Shown here: piece by piece, positions 44,719-55,300 of the stretch
How the letters are laid out: every line of letters begins with the position of its first letter
How positions within the stretch are numbered: the first letter of the stretch is position 1
Assembly (NCBI GenBank): GCA_003249225.1
Contig: QKJQ01000016.1
Span: forward strand, 124,001-188,000
Source of the DNA: Clostridia bacterium
Lineage (GTDB): Bacteria > Bacillota > Clostridia > Lachnospirales > Lachnospiraceae
Direction of reading: 5' to 3'
Length of the DNA: 64,000 nt
Made by a program: the position numbers and the translations under genes
Notes under the pieces: model-generated
The model's input: only the letters and a program-made list of their open reading frames with translations
What the model was told of the DNA's origin: nothing
Databases searched by the model: none

Positions 44719-45390
44719 TTGGATCTTTTTCCTTTATGGAATTCGCTTAGAATATCTCTTATAGCGACCGTTATTACATTTTTCCTTGGGATTTTTCTGG
44801 CCTACTATGTTGTCAGGCTCCCCGGACTCTTAAAAGGAATTCTGGATACCCTGTTCACCATACCCATGGTGCTGCCGCCGACGGTAGCCGGTTTTGTTAT
44901 CCTGAAGCTGATCTCACCGAAAAGTCGGCTTGGGGAACTGGTCCGGAAGTACTTTGACAGTACGCTGACCATGAAGTGGTATGCAGCCATCCTTGCCGTT
45001 GTCGTCGTTACCTTTCCATTGATGTACCGAACCGCACGCAGCTCCTTTGAAGCCTTTGATCCTGATATTATTGCGAGCGGAAAGACGCTCTGTCTTTCTA
45101 ATACCTATATATTCTGGCGCATCCTTCTGCCAAACTGCAAGGCCGGTATTATTGCCGGTCTGGTTCTTGCCTTTGCCAGAGGACTGGGCGAATATGGTGC
45201 GACCAGCATGGTGGCAGGTTATATTCCGCACAAAACAGCGACCATATCAACAACGGTGGCTTATTTTTGGCAGACGAATCAGGATGAACAGGCAGTGAAA
45301 TGGGTACTGATCAACCTTGCCATTTCCTGTGTGATCATGCTGATCGTAAATGTGTTCGAAAAGCGCGTATCGTACGGAAAGGAGGGCTGA
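44719..45390 (+). CDS. modB: Molybdate ABC transporter permease
   Basis: A 223-residue permease with five or six helices. It has TIPMVLPPTVAGFVIL and the EAA loop (FWRILLPNCKAGIIAGLVLAFARGLGEYGAT) that docks on ModC. Translation probably starts at TTG 44719, nine bases or less after GAGGAGGTGAGG; no in-frame ATG fits. It imports molybdate or tungstate with the permuted ModA and ModC, supplying the hydroxylases encoded upstream. Confidence 0.95.
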   Translation: MDLFPLWNSLRISLIATVITFFLGIFLAYYVVRLPGLLKGILDTLFTIPMVLPPTVAGFVILKLISPKSRLGELVRKYFDSTLTMKWYAAILAVVVVTFPLMYRTARSSFEAFDPDIIASGKTLCLSNTYIFWRILLPNCKAGIIAGLVLAFARGLGEYGATSMVAGYIPHKTATISTTVAYFWQTNQDEQAVKWVLINLAISCVIMLIVNVFEKRVSYGKEG

Positions 45391-45392
45391 AC

Positions 45393-46478
45393 ATGTCAAT
45401 CTTCTGCGACATTAAAAAAAGGCTGGGTGATTTTACCCTGCAGATCAGCTTTGACACTAAAGAAGAGACGGTTGCCTTAATGGGAGCCTCCGGCTGCGGC
45501 AAGAGCATGACCCTTCGCTGCATTGCTGGAATTCAAAAGCCTGACGCCGGAAAAATTATCATCAATGGCGTAACTGTCTTTGACTCTGAAAACAAGATAA
45601 ATCTCCCCCCGCAAAAGCGCAGAGTCGGTTATATGTTTCAGGATTACGCACTGTTTCCGAATATGACAGTAGAAAAGAACATTGGAGCCGTCCTTGGAAA
45701 AGAACGGCTTGATGAACTGCCTGGTCTTTTAGAGACGTATTGTCTGACGGGTCTTGAAAAGCTTTATCCAAGACAGCTCTCCGGCGGGCAGAAGCAGCGG
45801 TGTGCCCTGGCCAGAATGATAGCAATGTCACCGGAAATCATATTGCTGGATGAACCCTTTGCGGCGCTGGACAGTTTTCTTCGCTGGCAGATGGAACAGG
45901 AAGTTGCAGCGGCTATAAAGAAGGCTGGTAAATCGGTGCTTTTTGTGTCACATGACAGAGATGAGGTATTCCGGGTGAGTGACCGGGTTATCGTCATGCA
46001 CCAGGGGAAAAGCGAAGAGATTACAGAAAAGCACCAGCTTTATAAACATCCAAAGACCTATGTGGATGCCCTGCTTACCGGCTGTAAGAACATCTGCCCT
46101 GCAACGCTTACCGGTGATTTGCTGGAAGCAAAAGAGTTCGGAATCAGCTTCCCATACAGACAGGGGGAACTAAGAGGCACAGGGAACCTGGAGGTTCTTG
46201 ATAAGAGAGAAGAGAAGACCGCGATCCATTACATAGGGATCCGTTCAAAAAGCATACTGCCAGCCTTCCTTGTAGCCGAGGATACAAAAGCATTCCGTGC
46301 TTCCTATACCATCGAGCAGACCATTGAAAATGTCTTTACCTATGTATTGATGGTACGCCTGCCAGAGGCCTTGCAGCCACTGCGCTGGGAGATGTCAAAA
46401 GACATCTATCAGACATTGGCAGACCATGAAGCGGTTCTTGCCATACCCTATGAAAGTATTTATGAATTAGTGGAATAA
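45393..46478 (+). CDS. modC: Molybdate ABC transporter ATP-binding protein
   Basis: A 361-residue ABC ATPase. Walker A is GASGCGKSM, the signature LSGGQKQR, Walker B IILLDEP and the switch SHDRDEV. A 120-residue C-terminal regulatory region follows, only loosely like a molybdopterin-binding (MOP) domain. The track start (45300) is within modB. ATG 45393 follows AAAGGAGGG and starts two bases after the modB stop. It closes the operon; a strong terminator follows. Confidence 0.95.
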   Translation: MSIFCDIKKRLGDFTLQISFDTKEETVALMGASGCGKSMTLRCIAGIQKPDAGKIIINGVTVFDSENKINLPPQKRRVGYMFQDYALFPNMTVEKNIGAVLGKERLDELPGLLETYCLTGLEKLYPRQLSGGQKQRCALARMIAMSPEIILLDEPFAALDSFLRWQMEQEVAAAIKKAGKSVLFVSHDRDEVFRVSDRVIVMHQGKSEEITEKHQLYKHPKTYVDALLTGCKNICPATLTGDLLEAKEFGISFPYRQGELRGTGNLEVLDKREEKTAIHYIGIRSKSILPAFLVAEDTKAFRASYTIEQTIENVFTYVLMVRLPEALQPLRWEMSKDIYQTLADHEAVLAIPYESIYELVE

Positions 46479-46480
46479 TC

Positions 46481-46530
46481 AAAAAAAGCTTCGCCTGCTG
46501 TCCAAAGGAACAGTGAGCGAAGCTTTTTTT
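46481..46530. terminator. Terminator after modC (possibly bidirectional)
   Basis: AGCTTCGC (46487-46494) and GCGAAGCT (46517-46524) form the outer stem with more pairing inside (CTGT with ACAG). Seven A precede it and seven T follow, so it could work for both modC and the convergent kinase gene. Confidence 0.93.
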
Positions 46531-46557
46531 AAGACATATTCTTTTTTCAATAAAAAA

Positions 46558-47532
46558 TCAGATACGAAAAATCTCAGGCGGAGAAAGAATCATCGATAAA
46601 AAGTTCTTTTTCAGCTCCGTGTTAAAATTCAGATAATCCTGCATACAGGTAAAAAGCAGCAAACGTCTGTAATTCAGAAAAGTGTCGATCTGCTTTAGCC
46701 AGAAGTCCTCGAGGTGGTTCTCCGTTTCATAACCGTTGATAAAGTGATCGAAGAAGCGTTGCAAGGCTTCTTTGTTATGAACTTCATTTGCCATTCCGCC
46801 GGAGAGATCGAACATGATGCCCTGCGCCGGGACGGTAATGTCCTGAAGAAAGAAGTTACAGGAGGATACATCAAAATCAATCAGGGTTATCTCTTTGTCT
46901 CTTGCAATGATATTTTGCTGATGATTGTCATTATGTATGAAGCCATGTGTATCGCGATTTATGGGAAGCGCGGATAAGTGTCCCGCCATATTCAGCCATT
47001 CCTGTTTTACCTGATCATCCTTGCACCAGTTAAAGAAAAAATTGAGTTCATCCTGATGACCATATTCAGACGGCCGTCCGCTAATGTTCTTCCAGACCGG
47101 ATAACTTTTGGAAGCTTTATGAGCTTTTCCGGTAATCTTGCCCCAGTGCCAGCTAAGATCTGTTGTCAGCAGCTCAGCGGCAGGACTTTTCCCTTCGCAG
47201 AATTTCATGGAGTAAGCAATAAATATATTCTCTTCATCCTCGCAGGTCTCATACAAACGATGCTTGCTGTTCTCTTCCGGACCAGCAATATTAATACCGC
47301 ACTCCACAAGATAATGTATAAAGGTAAGCCGGTCATCCATAGCAGCCAGATCGTTGATGCCGGGTTTTTTAACGGCCAGAATTTTAAGGACCTTCTTCTG
47401 CCCGCTCTTTTGATAGAAGTATGCTATGCCATCAGAGTCTTCTCTGCCCCCGCCAAGGAAGATCAGGTCTTTTTCATGGATGTCATAAGCATGACAAAGT
47501 GTTGCCAATGCCTTTGCAGAAACTGTAATCAT
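46558..47532 (-). CDS. Aminoglycoside-phosphotransferase-like kinase
   Basis: A 324-residue protein of the APH/choline-kinase fold. The catalytic loop GFIHNDNHQQNII fits H-x-D-x4-N and the metal site is LIDFDVSS. An N-terminal lobe (VLKILAVKK) carries the ATP-binding lysine. Members phosphorylate small molecules or proteins; homoserine, choline and Ser/Thr are possibilities that cannot be separated here. AAAGGAG precedes the ATG, and a consensus promoter lies upstream on the minus strand. It stands alone. Confidence 0.85.
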   Translation of the reverse strand: MITVSAKALATLCHAYDIHEKDLIFLGGGREDSDGIAYFYQKSGQKKVLKILAVKKPGINDLAAMDDRLTFIHYLVECGINIAGPEENSKHRLYETCEDEENIFIAYSMKFCEGKSPAAELLTTDLSWHWGKITGKAHKASKSYPVWKNISGRPSEYGHQDELNFFFNWCKDDQVKQEWLNMAGHLSALPINRDTHGFIHNDNHQQNIIARDKEITLIDFDVSSCNFFLQDITVPAQGIMFDLSGGMANEVHNKEALQRFFDHFINGYETENHLEDFWLKQIDTFLNYRRLLLFTCMQDYLNFNTELKKNFLSMILSPPEIFRI

Positions 47533-47562
47533 GTATTACTCCTTTCATGCAATGATACCCTC

Positions 47563-47590
47563 ATTATAACAGGGATTTTGCAGGTGTCAA
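47563..47590 (-). promoter_or_regulatory. Sigma-A promoter of the APH-like kinase gene
   Basis: Read on the minus strand: TTGACA (47590-47585), 16 bases, TATAAT (47568-47563), about 30 bases before the start codon. Confidence 0.8.
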
Positions 47591-47706
47591 AGAGAATATG
47601 GTTCTTCCTTGCTTTGAAAAGGAAAGTATGGGGCGAGCTATAATAATTACCTGTAAGAAGCCTAAAATTTAAGGTGTGAATTCTTTTTGAAATATAGTAA
47701 AATCAT

Positions 47707-47734
47707 TTGGCAGCAGGATAAAATATGGTATAAT
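47707..47734 (+). promoter_or_regulatory. Sigma-A promoter of the DUF368 gene
   Basis: TTGGCA (47707-47712), 16 bases, TATAAT (47729-47734), with a TG extension before the -10 box. Confidence 0.75.
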
Positions 47735-47812
47735 AAGAAAATGCTCAGAATTGATGAAAGAGTAATCGAAGGAAATCAGTGACAGAAAATAAAAAATAAT
47801 TGGAGAAGACAA

Positions 47813-48688
47813 ATGATCAGACAGATGATAAACGGGATTTGCATGGCACTTGCGGACAGTGTGCCGGGAGTTTCCGGCGGAACAATTGCATTTATATTGG
47901 GATTTTACGATCAGTTCATAGGAAGCATTAATGATTTGTTTTATGGAAAAAAAGAGCAGAGAATAAAAGCATTAATCTATCTGTTGAAGCTGGGTTCCGG
48001 CTGGATCCTTGGTATGGCCTCGGCAGTGCTCGTACTTACCAGCGTTTTTGAGACACATATTTATGTTGTCAGTTCATTATTCCTGGGATTTATCATTGCA
48101 TCCATCCCACTGGTAATACACAACGAGAAGAGTTCATTCCGGGAGAATTATCTGAATACTGTATTTGCTGTTATTGGGGCGGGAATCGTAGTGGCCATCA
48201 CATATTTTAATAACAGCAGTATACTGACCGGTGTCAGTATGGCAAGTTTAAGCTTTCCAATGATGCTGTATGTATTTGCAGCGGGCATGATCGCCATATC
48301 GGCCATGTTCCTTCCGGGTATATCAGGTTCGACACTTTTGTTGATTTTTGGCCTTTATATCCCGGTTATGACCGGGTTAAAAGAATTGATGCATATGAAC
48401 CTTTCTTATGCCGTTGGTATTGCGATCTTTATCCTCGGTATTCTTACCGGAGCGTTATCGGTTGTCAAAGGCTTGCGGGTATGTCTTGAGAAACACAGGT
48501 CAAAAACAATGTATACCATTTTGGGCCTGATGATTGGTTCCTTATATGCCATAACCAAAGGGCCCACAACACTTGAAACACCAATGGAAGCGATGTCACT
48601 GCACAGCTTTCATCTGATTGCAGCACTTGTTGGTATAGCAATCGTAATCGTGCTTCATTTTGCCGGAAAAGTAAAAGAAAAGGCTTGA
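47813..48688 (+). CDS. DUF368 membrane protein (candidate undecaprenyl-phosphate flippase)
   Basis: A 291-residue polytopic protein of the DUF368 family. It has the repeated signature ADSVPGVSGGTIAFILGFY near the N-terminus and FLPGISGSTLLLIFGLY in the second half, indicating an inverted internal repeat. DUF368 proteins (PopT) have been shown to return undecaprenyl phosphate across the membrane for cell-wall synthesis. That role is taken from the family; nothing nearby adds to it. It is preceded by its own promoter. Confidence 0.92.
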   Translation: MIRQMINGICMALADSVPGVSGGTIAFILGFYDQFIGSINDLFYGKKEQRIKALIYLLKLGSGWILGMASAVLVLTSVFETHIYVVSSLFLGFIIASIPLVIHNEKSSFRENYLNTVFAVIGAGIVVAITYFNNSSILTGVSMASLSFPMMLYVFAAGMIAISAMFLPGISGSTLLLIFGLYIPVMTGLKELMHMNLSYAVGIAIFILGILTGALSVVKGLRVCLEKHRSKTMYTILGLMIGSLYAITKGPTTLETPMEAMSLHSFHLIAALVGIAIVIVLHFAGKVKEKA

Positions 48689-48742
48689 TAAATAATGGTA
48701 TGGGGAAGATAGTTTTGAAAATTTATGAAATGGGGTGGAAAA

Positions 48743-50920
48743 ATGATTCAGTTTGATGAAAAAAACAGTATTTTTAAGATTGACACAGCAGGGTCCTCCT
48801 ATGTAATGGGGTTGGCAGACAATGAATACCTGGGTCATGTGTATTATGGTGAGAAACTTTCCGATACGAGGCTTTCTTACCTGCTTGGAATGGATGTAAA
48901 TCCATTTACACCAAAGCAAAAGATCGGTGAAAAAGTGTCCTTCATGGACTGCTTTCCCTTGGAATATCCGACGCAGGGACTTGGGGATTTCCGAGAGAGC
49001 TGTCTTGCTGTACGCAGGAGCAACGGTCAGGAACAGGCAGAATTAATTTACAAGGGATATAAGATATACAAAGGAAAACCGACTCTGGCCGGACTCCCCG
49101 CTACCTGGGGCGAGGACAGTGAGACTCTTGAGATCATACTTACTGATGCAGTTGCCGGCCTGAAGGTAACACTTTTTTACTCTGTATTTGAAGGCATGGA
49201 TGCCCTTGCGAAAAGTGTTACGATTGAAAACATTGGCGAAGAAACCGTATATTTAACAAAGGTTCTTTCAAGCAGTCTTGATATCAGACCTGGCTCCTAT
49301 GAACTTTTATCCCTGCATGGTTCCTGGGCACGAGAGCGTCACATGAACCGTCGTGAAATCGGATATGGAAGCATGGGAATTGAGACCTGCCGTGGTATTT
49401 CCGGCCATCAGGAGAATCCTTTTCTTGCCGTGGTATCGGAGGGAACAACACAGAGTTATGGTGAAGTGTATGCTATGAATTTTGTGTACTCCTCAAATTT
49501 TACCGCAAAAGTGCAGAAGAACCAATTCGACCACATCAGGGCGGTCATGGGGATTCACCCGGAGCATTTTACCTGGAAGCTTTCACCCGGTGAAGTGTTC
49601 ACAGCGCCTGAAGTAGTTCTGGTCTATTCCGGAGAAGGGCTTGGAAAGATGACCCGCACTTATCATGAAGTGTATCGAAATCATCTGATACGAAGCGAAT
49701 GGAAAGATAAGATGAGACCGGTGCTGATCAACAACTGGGAGGCTACTTATTTTAATTTTAATACGGAGAAGCTGCTTGATATTGCAAGAACAGCAAAAGA
49801 GCATGGCATCGAGATGCTGGTCATGGACGATGGGTGGTTCGGATACCGGGAAAGTGACAACAGCAGTCTTGGAGACTGGATCGTTAACGAAGAGAAGCTT
49901 CAGGGCGGTCTGAAGTACCTTGTGGATGAAGTCCACAGGATAGGGTTAAAGTTTGGCATCTGGTTCGAACCGGAGATGATTTCTCCGGATTCTGATCTTT
50001 ACCGGGCACATCCTGACTGGGCACTGCACTGTGAAGGAAGGGTACCGGGACAGGCCAGAAACCAGCTGGTGCTGGATCTGACCAGACCTGAAGTAGCAGA
50101 TTACATCTATGATTCAATAGCTACGATACTGCGATCTGCAGACATTGAATATGTAAAATGGGACATGAACCGTCCGTTATCTGATATTGGAAGTTCTTAT
50201 CTTCCGTCAGATCAGCAGGGCGAGATCATGCATCGTCAGATGCTTGCCGTATATCATATGCAGGAAAGAATGCTGAAAGAATTTCCAAAGCTTTTGCTTG
50301 AGAATTGTTCCGGTGGCGGGGCCAGATTTGATCCCGGTATGTTATACTTCAGTCCGCAGTTCTGGTGTTCAGATGATACCGATGCGATTGAACGACTGAT
50401 CATACAGGAAGGAACCCAGCTGGTTTATCCGCTGTCTACGATCGGAGCGCATGTATCGGATTGCCCGAATCATACGACCGGCAGGGTGACACCATTTTCT
50501 ACAAGAGGCGATGTAGCGTTGTCCGGGACCTTTGGTTATGAACTTGATATCACAAAGATATCAGAGAGTGACAGAAAGGAGATTCCGGGACAGATTGAGA
50601 AGTTCAAGAAATACAATCCGCTGATTGTCTCCGGTGATTACTACAGAATAGCATCGTATCAGGATAACCATGATTATGACTGTTATCAGATCGTATCAAA
50701 GGATAAAAAGAAGAGCATTGTGACCTTTGTACAGGTGCATGCAAAACCAAATGCAAAGAAGAGATACATCAGGCTCTGCGGATTGCAGCCAGATCTGTAC
50801 TATCAGATTGGGGAAGAGATATACATGGGAGATACCCTGATGAAAGCGGGGCTTCCCATACCGGTGGTCTTTGGTGATTATAAATCTATGATATTCGAAC
50901 TGAATCAATTGAATAAATAA
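48743..50920 (+). CDS. Alpha-galactosidase, GH36
   Basis: A 725-residue cytosolic GH36 enzyme. The catalytic nucleophile lies in YVKWDMNRPLSD and the acid/base in FWCSDDTDAIERL; LVMDDGWFG and SGGGARFDPGM are also conserved. It hydrolyses alpha-1,6-galactosides such as melibiose and raffinose after uptake. No signal peptide is present. The track start at 48725 is replaced by ATG 48743, which follows GGGGTGG. No transporter or regulator is linked. A terminator follows. Confidence 0.95.
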   Translation: MIQFDEKNSIFKIDTAGSSYVMGLADNEYLGHVYYGEKLSDTRLSYLLGMDVNPFTPKQKIGEKVSFMDCFPLEYPTQGLGDFRESCLAVRRSNGQEQAELIYKGYKIYKGKPTLAGLPATWGEDSETLEIILTDAVAGLKVTLFYSVFEGMDALAKSVTIENIGEETVYLTKVLSSSLDIRPGSYELLSLHGSWARERHMNRREIGYGSMGIETCRGISGHQENPFLAVVSEGTTQSYGEVYAMNFVYSSNFTAKVQKNQFDHIRAVMGIHPEHFTWKLSPGEVFTAPEVVLVYSGEGLGKMTRTYHEVYRNHLIRSEWKDKMRPVLINNWEATYFNFNTEKLLDIARTAKEHGIEMLVMDDGWFGYRESDNSSLGDWIVNEEKLQGGLKYLVDEVHRIGLKFGIWFEPEMISPDSDLYRAHPDWALHCEGRVPGQARNQLVLDLTRPEVADYIYDSIATILRSADIEYVKWDMNRPLSDIGSSYLPSDQQGEIMHRQMLAVYHMQERMLKEFPKLLLENCSGGGARFDPGMLYFSPQFWCSDDTDAIERLIIQEGTQLVYPLSTIGAHVSDCPNHTTGRVTPFSTRGDVALSGTFGYELDITKISESDRKEIPGQIEKFKKYNPLIVSGDYYRIASYQDNHDYDCYQIVSKDKKKSIVTFVQVHAKPNAKKRYIRLCGLQPDLYYQIGEEIYMGDTLMKAGLPIPVVFGDYKSMIFELNQLNK

Positions 50921-50925
50921 ATCAT

Positions 50926-50972
50926 CACTGTCAGCCTTCTTTCACACATGGGAAGTCTGGCAGTGTTTTTTC
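50926..50972 (+). terminator. Intrinsic terminator after the alpha-galactosidase
   Basis: CACTGTCAG and CTGGCAGTG pair (one G-T) around a loop with further possible pairing, followed by TTTTTTCT. Confidence 0.88.
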
Positions 50973-51349
50973 TATAGGAACGTTTTTTGAATGTACTTTA
51001 AATCAGACACTCTGTGTAAGGTATGCATATAACAGGAAGATTTTGCTATGAAAGCCTCTGGCACACATAATTTTGGTAAGTACGTTTGCTTTCTAAATTT
51101 ATTGGTTCATTTTGAAAGGTTTCAGCTTTGCCAGCAAATGACACATTGAATAAATTCTTTTAATTCTTTCACGTTTCTTTCATAATAATCTGTTATAATT
51201 ACATTGAATTCAGGCTTGCATAATACCTGTCTGTTATTTGAAGAAAAGTCCTTTCGTTTATCTCACTAAATGTAAGATAATAACAGTTGTCAGGAAGAAA
51301 GATAGAATCATGTTTCATGAGAAATGTTCGTTGAAAGAAAGGAATAATT
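50973..51349. other. 377-base gap before the HD-GYP regulator
   Basis: No ORF on either strand is convincing. An extended -10 (TGTTATAAT, TATAAT at 51194-51199) without a clear -35 is the likely promoter for the two-gene signalling operon. AAGGA sits before the ATG at 51350. No known riboswitch was recognised. Confidence 0.45.
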
Positions 51350-52375
51350 ATGGATGATATAATCAAAAAACAATCAATCCTCATTGTGGATGATACTTCA
51401 GAGAATATTGATCTTCTGGTAGGAATCCTTGAGAACAATTATAATGTAAAAGTTGCAATCAATGGTGAGAGAGCCATAAAAATAGCAAATGCACAGGAAC
51501 GTCCGGATCTGATACTTCTGGATATAATGATGCCTGGAATGGATGGCTTTGAGGTGTGCAGACTTTTAAAGGACAATCCTTATACAAAGCATATTCCGGT
51601 GATATTTCTTACGGCGATGCAGGATCCGGAAAGTGAAAGAAAAGGACTTGAACTTGGAGCAGTCGATTTTGTAACAAAGCCGATCAGCCCACCTACGGTG
51701 ATGGCAAGGATCAAGACGCATCTAAAGCTGCACAATCAGAATCAGGAACTGGAAGAAATGGTCTTCCAGCGTACAGCAGAGCTGCGTGAGACCAGGCTTG
51801 AGATAATAAAATATCTTGGCAAGGCGGCAGAATATAAAGACAACGATACCGGTCTTCATGTAGTACGTATGAGTCTTTATGTAAAGATGCTGGCAGAGGA
51901 ACTGGGTCTTGATAAAAGAGAGGTCGAGTTGATTTATCAGGCATCTCCGATGCATGATGTAGGCAAGATAGGAATTCCGGATACCATTTTAAAAAAGACA
52001 GGAAAACTGGATGCCGATGAGTGGGAAATCATGAAGAAGCATACGATATATGGGGACAATATCTTTGATAAACCAAGTTCGCAGCTCCTTAGAACAGCAA
52101 AAGCCATAGCATTGACACATCATGAAAAATGGGATGGGTCAGGATATCCGAATGGACTGAAACAAGAGGAAATACCCCTTGCCGGAAGAATTGCTGCAAT
52201 CGCCGATGTTTATGATGCGCTGGTCAGTGAACGGCCCTATAAAAAGGCATGGACACATGAGGAAGCGATAGAAGAAATCAAGACTTCTTCAGGAACACAC
52301 TTTGACCCGAAGATTGTTGATGTATTCTTGTCCCTTTCCAATAAGATTTTACAGATCAAGGACCAGTATCAGTAA
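51350..52375 (+). CDS. Response regulator with HD-GYP c-di-GMP phosphodiesterase domain
   Basis: A 341-residue protein. A receiver domain (residues 8-125; phosphoacceptor in LILLDIMMPGMDG, switch lysine in KPISP) is joined by a coiled coil to an HD-GYP domain. The latter has HDVGKIGIPD, THHEKWDGSGYP and ADVYDALVSERPYK, all expected metal and substrate residues. It should degrade c-di-GMP when phosphorylated or dephosphorylated by the adjacent hybrid kinase. The kinase start lies 17 bases after its stop. Confidence 0.94.
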   Translation: MDDIIKKQSILIVDDTSENIDLLVGILENNYNVKVAINGERAIKIANAQERPDLILLDIMMPGMDGFEVCRLLKDNPYTKHIPVIFLTAMQDPESERKGLELGAVDFVTKPISPPTVMARIKTHLKLHNQNQELEEMVFQRTAELRETRLEIIKYLGKAAEYKDNDTGLHVVRMSLYVKMLAEELGLDKREVELIYQASPMHDVGKIGIPDTILKKTGKLDADEWEIMKKHTIYGDNIFDKPSSQLLRTAKAIALTHHEKWDGSGYPNGLKQEEIPLAGRIAAIADVYDALVSERPYKKAWTHEEAIEEIKTSSGTHFDPKIVDVFLSLSNKILQIKDQYQ

Positions 52376-52391
52376 GGAGGAGCTTGAATAT

Positions 52392-55300
52392 ATGAAAGAT
52401 AGGCTAACAATGAAATTGATTTTTGGCACAGGAGTTTTGATTGTGCTGCTGTTCATAGCAACCATGATTCTGGGAAGGGTTCAGGAAAATCTTACATTAC
52501 GGGTTTCAGCTGTGACAGAAGCTCGTAATAAGATTATAACCAGCAGCTCCAGTATAGCGGATAAAATAATGTTCGCAGCCGTAGCAGAAGAGGCAGACGA
52601 TTTAAAAGATATCCAGGATATTATTGATCAGCAGACAGTATCCTTAAGCGAATATCTTGATCTTTTATCCGGTACCAGTGTGGAGGATCAGATAGCAGAA
52701 GCGGTAAGTCTCGATGAAGAGATGAGTGTAATTGAAGAAAAAGCTGTGGAGGAGATTTCAGAAGAAAACTGGAGTTCGGCGCTTGATCTTATGAAAAGCA
52801 AAGATTATCTGACGGCAAAACGGCAGTTTACAAATGATATCGTTGACACCATCGATTCAATCAGTCAGTACTTCGCAAAAAAGCTGAGCCACTATGTGCT
52901 AACAATCAACATTATGAACATAGCCAAACTGATTGCTTCCTTTCAGCTGATACTTATATGCATTATCTTTTTCTTTCGTGCGAAAAAAGCAGTGTTTGTA
53001 CAAAAAAAGCTTGCGGCAAAGGTGGAAGAAGCAAATGCTTTACTGGAACATAGAATTGAAGAACGAACAAGAGAATTGTCCGTTGCTTTTTCAGAAGCTT
53101 CCAGCAATAAAGAAAAGCTTCAGCTGATCATAAATTCAACCTCTGAGGGCATCTATGGTGCGGATATAGAAGGTAAGATCACCTTCTGCAACCATGCGAT
53201 TATGGATATGCTGAATATTAAGAACAAGGAACAATTGATCGGAAAAAGCGGTCATGAATGCATTCATCAATACTTTGAGCAGACAGGAGACGAATGTCTG
53301 GTTTGCAGTACCGTGAAAAATGGGGATATTTTTTCTCAGGAGTTTGTTCCATGGATAGTAGCAGGAAGTAATGTGAAATGGGTGAAAGTTACAGCAAACC
53401 CCATTTATCAGGATGGTGCACAGGAAGGTTCGGTATTTACCATTGTTGATGTAACGGCTCAGCACGAAATCAACGAAGCCTTGGCCAAAGCTAAAGAGGC
53501 AGCGGATAATGCGAATCAGTTGAAGTCTGATTTTCTTGCAAATATGAGTCATGAAATCCGTACACCAATGAATGCAATTCTTGGAATGTGCCATCTTACA
53601 CTTCGTACCGAATTACAGGACAAACAACGAAATTATATTGAAAAAGTTCAGTTTTCTGCTCAATCCTTGTTAGAGATTATTAATGACATTCTGGATTTTT
53701 CAAAAATTGAAGCTGGGAAGCTCCAGATGGAAAAAGGCAGGTTTGTTCTGGAAGATGTCATTCTTCATGCAACCGATCTGGTCGCTGTAAAAGCACAGGA
53801 GAAAAACATTGAACTCAGAATAGAATACAAAAGTGATTTTTCTCATGAGATGTGGGGAGATAAGCTGCGTCTTGGACAAGTCATCACGAATTTGCTCAGC
53901 AATGCTGTAAAATTTACAGAAGCGGGAAGTATAACACTTTCAGTTGATCAGGTAGAGCAAGCCGGAGAGAAAGTAAAATTAAAGTTCTCAGTCTGTGATA
54001 CCGGAATTGGGCTGACAAAAGATCAACAGGATAAGTTATTCCAGGCCTTTACACAGGCGGATACATCAACGACAAGAAAATACGGTGGAACAGGGCTTGG
54101 ACTGGCGATATCAAAATCCATAGTTACACTGATGAATGGTGATATTGGTGTGGAAAGCATCTATGGAACCGGCAGCACATTTTGGTTCACTGCAGAATTC
54201 ATAAGGTATGAGAAGGAGAGTAGTAATCGCTCATCGAATGATAAAGATAAAAATGAACGCCTTGGAAATCTGATGAACCTAAAAATTCTTGTTGTTGATG
54301 ATAATGAAGCATCCAGGGAAATGATGACGAACACGCTGGAAAGCTTCCGCTTTGATGTAAGGCTTGCTGCATCCGGTGTGGAGGCTTTGGAAGCCTTGAA
54401 AAAAGAAGAGGCATTGCAGCCGTTTGATCTGGTCATCTTAGATTACCTGATGCCTGATATGGATGGTGTAGAAGTATTTGAACAGATCAAAGCAAGCAAA
54501 AAGGAATACCAACCCAAAGCCATTATGCTAACTGCCTATGGAAGGGAAGATATCCGTAAGAGAGCAGATAAAGCAGGAATCGATGGATTTCTGGTAAAAC
54601 CGGTCAACACCTCTGTTCTTCTTGATATGATCATGCATGTTATGAATCAGGAGCTTAAAATAATTGATTTTAAAAAAGAGAGAGAAGGACTAAAACTTGA
54701 TCTTTCCATCTTGAATAAATCAAAAGTTCTCCTTGTGGAGGATAATGAAGTGAATCAAGAGTTGGCGCTGGATATATTGAATGAATCGGGAATGCTTGTC
54801 ACGGTTGCAGAAAATGGCAAACAGGCACTCGAGGCTATGTCCAGGCAGGAATTTGATCTTGTGCTGATGGATTGTCAGATGCCGGTTATGGATGGATATG
54901 AAGCAACCGAACAGATCAGGAAGGATCCTCAATATGAAAAACTTCCGATCATTGCAATGACAGCCAACGCAATTGAGGGGGAACGTGACAAATGCTTTAC
55001 GGCGGGCATGAATGATTATGTGTCAAAACCTATCGATATCGAAAGCTTCCTGCAGACACTTTGTTTATGGATGCCACTGACCAGACAGATTCAGCCTGAG
55101 GAGACTGCTGAGGGAAACCCATCGCTGGAACCAAAAAGAAATGATATGGCTGTACTTCCGGAATTTGAAATGATCGATAAGAAAGCCGGAATTGCCTATG
55201 CCAATGGAAACAGCAGCTTATATCGTTCCATACTGGTAAAGTTTTTACAAGGGAATCAGGATTTTCAAGAAAGATTCGAAAAGGCACTGGAGTTGCAGCA

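Noticed and set aside
46978-47643. 221-residue plus-strand ORF opposite the APH-like kinase
   Set aside because: It is antisense to a clear kinase with a consensus promoter and catalytic motifs, has no ribosome site and no family pattern.
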